This document shows, one piece after another, positions 1 to 5,115 of a stretch of 5,115 bases of DNA. The stretch spans positions 1 through 5,115 of the forward strand of contig JAXJRQ010000080.1 in the NCBI GenBank assembly GCA_036310525.1. Direction: 5' to 3'. The notes beneath the pieces are model-generated. The model was not told the DNA's origin. It was given only the letters and a program-made list of their open reading frames with translations, and did no database searches. Position 1 is the first letter of the stretch; each line of letters opens with the position of its first letter. A program made the translations under genes and the position numbers. Source of the DNA: UBA4716 sp036310525 (lineage in GTDB: Bacteria; Bacillota; Clostridia; UBA1381).

Positions 1-102
1 GTAATGTTCCATCTCGGATACGAGTTTGATGAAAATGATGTACATGATGTGAAGTTATTGTGTGAGACATTTCATATCGAAGTTCCAAATGAGTATAGAT
101 AA
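1..102 (+). CDS. C-terminal end of an unidentified protein (5' partial)
   Basis: Frame 1 is open from the first base of the window to a TAA at 100-102 and encodes 33 residues ending in the sequence FHIEVPNEYR. The fragment is acidic in its first half (DENDVHD) and has no motif that I can assign to a family. An in-frame ATG at base 4 exists, but the frame is open upstream of it and no ribosome binding site is visible, so the piece is read as the tail of a longer gene that begins outside the window. A strong hairpin terminator 46 nt past the stop, in the same orientation, supports this being a genuine gene end. The function cannot be judged from this fragment. Confidence 0.6.
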   Translation, partial: VMFHLGYEFDENDVHDVKLLCETFHIEVPNEYR

Positions 103-148
103 CGACAAATTCCAATTTGTTGAACTAAACAGCACATATATTCTAAAA

Positions 149-185
149 GGAGCAAGGTTGAAATACACCTTGCTCCCTCTCATTT
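149..185 (+). terminator. Rho-independent terminator of the partial upstream gene
   Basis: A perfect 10-bp stem, GGAGCAAGGT (149-158) with ACCTTGCTCC (167-176), closes an 8-nt loop. It is preceded by AAAA and followed by the T-rich run CTCTCATTTTCTATT. It lies 46 nt past the TAA of the partial + strand gene and fits as its transcription end. The downstream T-tract is interrupted, so termination may be incomplete. Confidence 0.8.
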
Positions 186-255
186 TCTATTATGTATTCA
201 TAAAAAGGTCATTTATGCATACCAATACTTATCTAATACAGAGACTTAGAATAAG

Positions 256-300
256 TTAATACAAAAGAAAGCAGTCTGTGACTGCTTTCTTTTGTATTAA
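256..300 (-). terminator. Terminator of the GH2 gene, probably bidirectional
   Basis: The arms 256-275 and 281-300 are perfect 20-nt inverted repeats around a 5-nt loop (CTGTG). The inner stem is GC-containing (GCAGT/ACTGC) and is flanked by A-rich and T-rich arms. A transcript in either direction therefore reads a hairpin followed by a TTTCTTTT run. The TAA stop of the GH2 gene (297-299) lies inside the right arm. The structure can stop GH2 transcription from the right and also catch read-through from the + strand gene on the left. Confidence 0.85.
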
Positions 301-1988
301 TCATTCTGTGTATATAGCTTTTTAATTTCAAAAAATACCTGTTTGGGGCATCTGTATTCATTAAGAAGACCTTTATTGTTATAGCTTCTGGGACGTTCGA
401 GCTCCTTTGACTGCGCCGAACGCATATCGCAGTACTGCCACAAATATGTGCCTGAAATATCGGGGTCGTCCATAAACAGCTTTGTTGCATACGCATCGTA
501 ATCCGCCTGAAAATTCTCGCTCCATTTTACGGCTTCTAGTCTGTTTTCACCGTAAATTCCGCCTGCACCAAACTCCGACATAATAAGCGGTTTATCGTCT
601 ACGCCCATTTTCTTTCTGTATTCCTTAAACTTCGCAAGAAAATCCTTGAAATTCTCAACAGTTCCCGGACCGTACCAACCGACATATTTATTTGAAGAGA
701 TTACATCCACAAGGTCAAAACAAATATCATTTACGTCCTTGTCCGATGCATAAGTAGTCAACCTGTGCTTGGGGTCAATTGCCTTTACAGCTTCAATATA
801 GCTCTTCGTCAGCTCACGTGCTTCCGGTATGGTGGTGTCAATTTCGTTATGCATTCCCCAGAAAATTATACAAGGGTGATGATAGTCACGCATTACCATT
901 TCCGTATGCATCGTAACGCCTCGCTCAAGAACCTTCGGGTTTTTTACGGCGTTTTCAGGGAATCCCCACATCGGGATTTCTTCCCAGAACAGCATACCGA
1001 TGCTGTCAAGGTAGTCGAGAGTCCATTTGCTGTTGGGATAATGCGAACCTCTTATCGCATTGCATCCAAGCTCACGTATAATTTCAATATCCTTTTTTAT
1101 AAGCGCCTTTGGCATTGCAAAGCCCCAGTCGGGATGCTCTTCGTGACGGTTAACGCCTTTTAGGAAAATCTTTTCGCCGTTTAACAGAATATCACGTCCA
1201 CGTGTTTCGATTTTTCTAAATCCGATTTTCTCCGCTAAATCATCCGATTCAAGCTCAAATCTTACCGTGTACAGATTGGGTTTGAAAATTCCCCATAAAT
1301 TTATATCGTTAAGTAAAATATCGTCAAAAACAACCGTTTCCGTACCGTTTAGAGCCTTTTTTGCAACAAGCTCATCATTTATATAAAGCTTAAGCGTATC
1401 GGAAAATGCCGTATCAAATGCCTCTATTTCAGCACTTGCATGCACTGAGACATTTTTTAAAGCATCATCAAGGTCATAATCGACCCTTACAGACTTAATC
1501 CATGCGTCATTAAGCTCCTCGATTTCCACACTGCGCATAATACCGCCGTAGTGGAACCAGTCGACCTTTGTAAGGGGAATTGTGTCAATCGCATTGTTAA
1601 TATCGGTAATGCGCAGAACAAGTGTGTGCTTGCCTTTGCCGATACCCTGTAAGGTTTTTGAGAACTCGCAAAAACCGCCGTAGTGGTACATCACATGCTT
1701 ACCGTCTATATAAACATCACATTCATTATGTACCGCACCGAAAATTATATTTATATTATCGGAATTTATTTCAAATTCAGTCCTGAACCATACAGCAAGA
1801 TTTACCTTATAAATCATACCAAGCTCAAGATTCCAGCATCCGGGAACATACATTTTCTGCGAATTTTCGGGAAAATTTTCGTACCATTTTTCGTCGATAC
1901 CCACATTTTCCTCGTCAAAGCAGTAGTCCCACAAGCCGTCAAGCGTGAAGTTTTTTCGTTTTTCGTATCTTTTAAACAGTCTTGTCAT
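297..1988 (-). CDS. Glycoside hydrolase family 2 enzyme, probable beta-glucuronidase
   Basis: This 563-residue cytoplasmic enzyme has no signal peptide and the full GH2 order: N-terminal jelly roll (about 10-175), Ig-like domain (about 175-265) and TIM barrel (about 268-560). The N-terminus resembles E. coli UidA (LDGLW, then D-ENVGID--W). Expected catalytic residues are the acid/base Glu382 in MHNEID and the nucleophile Glu472 in MSEFGAG, 90 apart against 91 in UidA. Glucuronidase hallmarks are also present: Asp143 in DWFHYGG, the NKYVGWYG segment near 433-440, and Asn537-x-Lys539, the NxK pair that holds the substrate carboxylate in this family. The active-site loop 1 region is about 17 residues shorter than in E. 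coli. ATG at 1988 is chosen because GGGAG lies 8 nt upstream; an in-frame TTG at 2012 would add eight residues. Expected reaction: release of glucuronic acid from beta-glucuronides. A beta-galactosidase or galacturonidase remains possible. No transporter or regulator is adjacent. Confidence 0.9.
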   Translation of the reverse strand: MTRLFKRYEKRKNFTLDGLWDYCFDEENVGIDEKWYENFPENSQKMYVPGCWNLELGMIYKVNLAVWFRTEFEINSDNINIIFGAVHNECDVYIDGKHVMYHYGGFCEFSKTLQGIGKGKHTLVLRITDINNAIDTIPLTKVDWFHYGGIMRSVEIEELNDAWIKSVRVDYDLDDALKNVSVHASAEIEAFDTAFSDTLKLYINDELVAKKALNGTETVVFDDILLNDINLWGIFKPNLYTVRFELESDDLAEKIGFRKIETRGRDILLNGEKIFLKGVNRHEEHPDWGFAMPKALIKKDIEIIRELGCNAIRGSHYPNSKWTLDYLDSIGMLFWEEIPMWGFPENAVKNPKVLERGVTMHTEMVMRDYHHPCIIFWGMHNEIDTTIPEARELTKSYIEAVKAIDPKHRLTTYASDKDVNDICFDLVDVISSNKYVGWYGPGTVENFKDFLAKFKEYRKKMGVDDKPLIMSEFGAGGIYGENRLEAVKWSENFQADYDAYATKLFMDDPDISGTYLWQYCDMRSAQSKELERPRSYNNKGLLNEYRCPKQVFFEIKKLYTQND

Positions 1989-1996
1989 AACACACA

Positions 1997-2001
1997 CTCC
2001 C
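1997..2001 (-). promoter_or_regulatory. Ribosome binding site that decides the GH2 start
   Basis: On the - strand GGGAG sits 8 nt before the ATG at 1988. It lies downstream of the alternative in-frame TTG at 2012, so it cannot serve that codon. This favours the shorter 563-residue product. Confidence 0.75.
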
Positions 2002-2016
2002 AAATTAAACAATTAG

Positions 2017-2051
2017 ATAAAAAGCCTCATAACAAAATGTTATGAGGCTTT
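2017..2051 (-). terminator. Rho-independent terminator of the tRNA-Leu gene
   Basis: Read on the - strand, GCCTCATAAC (2048-2039) pairs perfectly with GTTATGAGGC (2033-2024) around a 5-nt loop, extended by three A-T pairs, and is followed by TTTTT-ATC. It begins one base after the encoded CCA end of the tRNA. It lies between the tRNA and the GH2 gene, which starts 28 nt further on. Confidence 0.9.
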
Positions 2052-2052
2052 A

Positions 2053-2139
2053 TGGTGCCGATGATCGGGGTCGAACCGATACGGATTTTACTCCACTGGA
2101 TTTTGAGTCCAGCGCGTCTGCCAATTCCACCACATCGGC
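2053..2139 (-). tRNA. tRNA-Leu, anticodon CAA
   Basis: The - strand folds into a complete 87-nt tRNA. The acceptor stem is GCCGATG/CATCGGC with discriminator A and an encoded CCA. The D stem is GTG/CGC with a GG-containing loop. The anticodon stem is CTGGA/TCCAG with loop CTCAAAA, giving anticodon CAA (2103-2105) and decoding of UUG leucine codons. The 15-nt variable arm marks a class II tRNA, as expected for leucine. The T arm is ATCGG/CCGAT with loop TTCGACC. It is a stand-alone unit with its own promoter upstream and terminator downstream. Confidence 0.97.
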
Positions 2140-2155
2140 ATTTGACATCTTGTTA

Positions 2156-2184
2156 ATAATAACATACTTTTATATGAATGTCAA
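2156..2184 (-). promoter_or_regulatory. Sigma-A type promoter of tRNA-Leu
   Basis: On the - strand a perfect -35 TTGACA (2184-2179) is followed by a 17-nt spacer and the -10 TATTAT (2161-2156), five of six matches to consensus. Transcription should start near 2149, leaving a leader of about 10 nt before the mature tRNA 5' end at 2139. No other tRNA lies upstream in the window. Confidence 0.85.
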
Positions 2185-2320
2185 GATATTTTGGCATATT
2201 TTTATTGATTTTTTTGCCCCGCCTTCATGCACACATATCCGCTCCAAAACATATTATACAGCGTGAGTACCAATCAGACGGTTATAAAAAAAGCAGCCTG
2301 AAAAAGTGCTCGAATAAATG

Positions 2321-2327
2321 AAAGGAG
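2321..2327 (+). promoter_or_regulatory. Ribosome binding site of the cysteine-rich protein gene
   Basis: AAAGGAG lies 9 nt upstream of the ATG at 2337, a near-ideal Firmicute Shine-Dalgarno sequence that fixes the start codon. The strength of the site suggests good translation once the gene is transcribed. Confidence 0.85.
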
Positions 2328-2336
2328 TTTTTTGAT

Positions 2337-3281
2337 ATGAGCGACTATAAATATGGAAAAGGCAGTGACAACAATAAACACAAACCCGTTGAAAACTGCT
2401 GCTGTGACGAACAGGTAAACGAGAATGTATGCGCTCCGCAGGGATGCGGACACGATTGCAGCGACGCTGTGTGCATACATACCGATAAGGTCATCGACAG
2501 CTGTCGAGACAAGGATTGTCTGGAGGATATGCGTGTATATTTCACCGCCTGCGGTCAGGAGATTATCGACAGTGCAATTAACGTAAAATGCACAAAGGCA
2601 GAAATTATCTGGGTATTCTCGGACACAGAACCCGTTCCGTTTAACCGCGGATTTTATTCCGTTGACCTTAAGTACTTCTTCAAAATTACGGTTGCCGCAT
2701 TCACCGGCTCAGGACGTCCGACTGAAGTAGAGGGTCTTGCAAGCTTCGACAAAAAGGTTATACTTTTCGGTTCGGAGGGCAACGCAAAGATTTTCGCATC
2801 CAAATATAAAGAGGACGCATTTGACGCTCAGCTATGGAAAAAAACCAATCTTCCAAAGGCTGTCGTTGAGGTTGTAGACCCCATTGTTCTTGGCGCAAAG
2901 CTGGTTGATGCACGTGATAAGCATTGCTGCTGTGACGAGGATTTTGACATTTCATCTGTCCCCAACTCGGTAAAATGCATTTTTGAAGAACCGCTTGTTT
3001 TAGGCGGGGAATCAAAGCGTGTGCTTGTTTCGATAGGAATATTCTCGATAATCAAGCTTGAACGCCACGTTCAGCTTCTTATCCCGTCGTATGACTACTG
3101 CATCCCCAACAAAGAATGTGTAGGCTCGGCTACGGACAACAGTCCATGTGACCTGTTTGACCGTATTCAGTTCCCGGTTGACGAGTTTTTTCCTCCCGAA
3201 AAATGTGAATTTGTCAGCTGTCAGAACCCTGACCCGACTGCGGATGCCGTAATTTCACCTATAAATAATTGCGGATGCTAA
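2337..3281 (+). CDS. Conserved-looking cysteine-rich protein of unknown function
   Basis: I cannot assign a function to this 314-residue protein. It has 22 cysteines (7%): nine lie in residues 21-61, including a CCC run at 21-23, and a second CCC run lies at 197-199. Both runs are followed by Asp-Glu. The last cysteines form a C-G-C tail at 312-314. Between the Cys-rich parts are beta-rich stretches with family-like segments: DSCRDKDCLEDMRVY (54-68), EPVPFNRGFYSVDLKYFF (98-115), VILFGSEGNAKIF (141-153), and SYDYCIPNKEC (251-261) leading to QFPVDEFFPP (278-287). There is no signal peptide or membrane helix, so it is probably cytoplasmic or built into an internal structure. From memory it resembles unannotated clostridial proteins. 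A spore-coat, disulfide-assembly or metal-binding role is only a guess. It is monocistronic, with a strong ribosome binding site and a shared terminator. Confidence 0.85.
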   Translation: MSDYKYGKGSDNNKHKPVENCCCDEQVNENVCAPQGCGHDCSDAVCIHTDKVIDSCRDKDCLEDMRVYFTACGQEIIDSAINVKCTKAEIIWVFSDTEPVPFNRGFYSVDLKYFFKITVAAFTGSGRPTEVEGLASFDKKVILFGSEGNAKIFASKYKEDAFDAQLWKKTNLPKAVVEVVDPIVLGAKLVDARDKHCCCDEDFDISSVPNSVKCIFEEPLVLGGESKRVLVSIGIFSIIKLERHVQLLIPSYDYCIPNKECVGSATDNSPCDLFDRIQFPVDEFFPPEKCEFVSCQNPDPTADAVISPINNCGC

Positions 3282-3320
3282 AAGAAAAACGGGCAAATGC
3301 CCGTTTTTCTTTTAGTTTTT
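3278..3320. terminator. Shared bidirectional terminator between convergent genes
   Basis: A 17-bp perfect stem (3278-3294 with 3299-3315) closes on the tetraloop AAAT. The core CGGGC/GCCCG is flanked by AAAAGAAAAA on one side and TTTTTCTTTT on the other, so transcripts from both directions meet a hairpin followed by a U-rich run. Stop codons of both genes (TAA at 3279-3281 on +, TAA at 3312-3314 on -) lie within the arms. Confidence 0.9.
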
Positions 3321-5115
3321 ATTTACTATGAACTTATCCTCACTCACATCCACCGTAATACTGTCTCCGTTTTTAACTTCACCGTCGATTATTTTTTCCG
3401 ACAGCATATCCTCAATCTCCGTCTGGATTGCACGTCTTAGCGGTCTTGCGCCATAGGTCACATCAAAGCCTGATTTTGCAATTTTGCTTATTGCTTCATC
3501 AGTAAATTCCACTTTTATGCCGTTATCGGCAAGGCGGTCATTAAGAGAGTTGAGCATGATTTTTGCAATCTGCTTTATATCGTCCTCGCTGAGTCTGTCA
3601 AATACGATTATTTCATCAATTCTGTTTAAGAATTCAGGTTTAAACGCATTTTTCACCTGCTCCATAACCTTTTCCCTGATTTTTTCACGGTCACTCTTTG
3701 CCTCGTCCTCCTTAGATGACGAACCAAATCCCAGATGCGACGTCATTTTACCGAGTATTTCCTTTGCACCAAGGTTTGAGGTCATGATGATTACTGTATT
3801 TTTGAAATCAACACGTCTGCCCTGTGCATCGGTGAGGATACCGTCCTCAAGCACCTGAAGCATGATATTAAACACATCAGGATGCGCCTTTTCAACCTCA
3901 TCAAACAAAATAACCGAATACGGATGCTTTCTGATTTTTTCCGTAAGCTGTCCGCCCTCTTCAAAGCCGACATATCCCGGAGGTGAGCCGATAAATTTGG
4001 ACACGGCATGCTTTTCCATGTATTCGGACATGTCAATTCTTATAAGTGCATTTTCGCTTCCGAAAATAGCTTCGGCAAGTGTTTTTGAAAGCTCGGTTTT
4101 ACCTACACCCGTCGGACCTAAGAACAGGAACGAGCCTATAGGACGTTTCGGGTCTTTAAGTCCTGCTCTGCCACGCTTGATTGCCTTTGAAACAGCGCTG
4201 ACTGCTTCATTCTGACCGATTACTCTTGCATGAAGTATTTCTTCAAGGTGGCGAAGCTTTTCCGTTTCCTCTTCCTTGATTTTGGATGCCGGAATATGCG
4301 TCCAGTCCGAAAGAATACGTGCAATATCATCTTCGTCTATGGTGAGTCCCGAAGAAGTTCCGCTTCCCTGCCATTGTTTCTTTATTTCCTCTGCTTCATC
4401 AGTGATTTTCTTTTCCTCATCACGGATTTTTGCCGCTTTTTCAAAGTCCTGAGCTGTGATTGCTTCTTCCTTTTCACTCTTCAGAATTTCGAGTCTTGCT
4501 TCCTTTTCACGCAGCTCGGGCGGTTGTGTCTGCGAGCCGAGACGTTTTTTCGATGCCGCTTCATCGACAAGGTCAATCGCCTTATCGGGCAAAAATCTGT
4601 CCGTGATATATCGTGACGACAGCTTTGCCGCCGCAACAAGCGCTTCATCGGTTATATTCACGCCATGGTGCGCTTCGTATTTGTCACGTATGCCTTTTAA
4701 GATTTCAACGGTTTCATCAACTGTAGGCTCACCGACAGTTACAGGCTGGAAGCGTCGTTCAAGTGCCGCATCCTTTTCGATATATTTCTTGTATTCCTTA
4801 AGAGTTGTTGCACCGATAAGCTGCAATTCACCTCTTGCAAGGAACGGCTTTAAAATATTTGACGCATCCATTGAGCCTTCGGCACTGCCTGCTCCGACAA
4901 TGGTATGAAATTCGTCGATAAACAGTATTACGTTCTGCGCTTCAAGCACCTCGTTTATAACCTTTTTTAAGCGTTCTTCAAATTCACCTCTGTACTTTGC
5001 ACCTGCAACCATGGACGACAAATCTACACTGACAAGGCGCTTTACCTTAAGCGGTTCGGGAACATCTCCCGATGCGATTTTCTGTGCAAGTCCCTCAATA
5101 ACCGCAGTTTTACCA
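3312..5115 (-). CDS. clpC: ATP-dependent Clp protease ATP-binding subunit ClpC (5' partial)
   Basis: The C-terminal 600 residues of a Hsp100/Clp AAA+ unfoldase are present. The frame stays open to the window edge, where it begins with GKTAVIEGLAQKI, the end of the first Walker A. In the fragment the order is pore loop KYRG (about 40-43), Walker B FIDEFH (65-70), Arg finger pair ERR (119-121), a short middle domain with the UVR-like motif DFEKAAKIRDEE (about 223-234), second Walker A GPTGVGKT (333-340), pore loop GYVG (380-383), Walker B LFDEVEK (403-409), the LGF tripeptide expected to dock ClpP (461-463), and sensor 2 GARPLRR (555-561). The short UVR middle domain separates ClpC from ClpB, which has a long coiled coil. 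It unfolds substrates for ClpP in the cytoplasm. The N-terminal repeats and any ctsR-mcsAB operon partners lie outside the window. No frameshift or missing ATPase residue is seen. Confidence 0.96.
   Translation of the reverse strand, partial: GKTAVIEGLAQKIASGDVPEPLKVKRLVSVDLSSMVAGAKYRGEFEERLKKVINEVLEAQNVILFIDEFHTIVGAGSAEGSMDASNILKPFLARGELQLIGATTLKEYKKYIEKDAALERRFQPVTVGEPTVDETVEILKGIRDKYEAHHGVNITDEALVAAAKLSSRYITDRFLPDKAIDLVDEAASKKRLGSQTQPPELREKEARLEILKSEKEEAITAQDFEKAAKIRDEEKKITDEAEEIKKQWQGSGTSSGLTIDEDDIARILSDWTHIPASKIKEEETEKLRHLEEILHARVIGQNEAVSAVSKAIKRGRAGLKDPKRPIGSFLFLGPTGVGKTELSKTLAEAIFGSENALIRIDMSEYMEKHAVSKFIGSPPGYVGFEEGGQLTEKIRKHPYSVILFDEVEKAHPDVFNIMLQVLEDGILTDAQGRRVDFKNTVIIMTSNLGAKEILGKMTSHLGFGSSSKEDEAKSDREKIREKVMEQVKNAFKPEFLNRIDEIIVFDRLSEDDIKQIAKIMLNSLNDRLADNGIKVEFTDEAISKIAKSGFDVTYGARPLRRAIQTEIEDMLSEKIIDGEVKNGDSITVDVSEDKFIVNKN

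Noticed and set aside
244..256. Short inverted repeat ACTTA-GAA-TAAGT next to the GH2 terminator
   Set aside because: Five-base arms in AT-rich DNA are expected by chance and have no associated gene start.
62..259. 65-codon + strand reading frame left of the GH2 gene
   Set aside because: It overlaps the end of the partial gene in another frame and runs through its terminator hairpin; no ribosome binding site is present.
233..496. 87-codon - strand reading frame at the 3' end of the GH2 gene
   Set aside because: It is an alternative frame of the GH2 coding sequence and runs through its terminator.
765..2045. Two + strand reading frames (765-1163 and 1683-2045) opposite the GH2 gene
   Set aside because: They are antisense shadows of a well-supported GH2 gene, with no family resemblance and no translation signals.
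2053..2139. tRNA-Leu as an attachment site for an integrated element carrying the GH2 gene
   Set aside because: No second copy of the tRNA 3' end is present in the window, and there is no integrase or other mobile gene.
2042..2266. 74-codon + strand reading frame (begins MRLYGADDRGRTDTDF)
   Set aside because: It is the antisense translation of the tRNA-Leu gene, a familiar spurious product, with no ribosome binding site.
2227..2301. 24-codon + strand frame (MHTYPLQNIL...) as a leader peptide for the cysteine-rich gene
   Set aside because: The preceding bases (CCCCGCCTTC) contain no ribosome binding site, and the codon order suggests no attenuation logic.
2274..3055. Four - strand reading frames opposite the cysteine-rich gene
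   Set aside because: They are antisense shadows; the + strand frame has the strong RBS, full length, and a terminator at its stop.
3484..4908. Several overlapping reading frames on both strands within clpC
   Set aside because: They are shadows of the ClpC coding sequence, whose AAA+ motifs are continuous in its own frame.

Overview
The window looks like chromosomal DNA from a low-to-moderate GC Firmicute of the class Clostridia, plausibly a gut member of the Oscillospiraceae/Ruminococcaceae type. This rests on a ClpC-type (UVR-bearing) Clp ATPase, strong AGGAG-like ribosome binding sites, classic hairpin-plus-T-tract terminators, a glucuronidase-like GH2 enzyme and a cysteine-rich protein of a kind I associate with Clostridia. 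The genus assignment is inference.

Layout, left to right. (1) 1-102, + strand: the last 33 codons of an unidentified gene, followed by its own terminator (149-185). (2) 256-300: a perfect 20-bp hairpin that ends the next gene, which reads leftward. (3) 297-1988, - strand: a complete GH2 glycosidase with beta-glucuronidase hallmarks. (4) 2017-2051: the terminator of a tRNA-Leu(CAA) gene (2053-2139, - strand), with a clear sigma-A-type promoter at 2156-2184. (5) 2337-3281, + strand: a 314-residue protein with 22 cysteines and no function I can name. (6) 3278-3320: a two-way terminator whose stem contains the stop codons of both convergent genes. (7) 3312-5115, - strand: the C-terminal 600 residues of ClpC; the window ends inside the first Walker A motif.

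The genes do not form one pathway. ClpC is housekeeping protein quality control, the tRNA is translation machinery, and the GH2 enzyme is cytoplasmic carbohydrate or glucuronide catabolism with no visible transporter or regulator partner. The GH2 gene starts 28 nt past the tRNA terminator's T-tract with no convincing promoter of its own, so read-through from the tRNA unit is possible. The cysteine-rich protein is the only candidate for undescribed biology. I see no mobile element, CRISPR array, phage gene or defence system, and no evidence of a multi-gene novel system.
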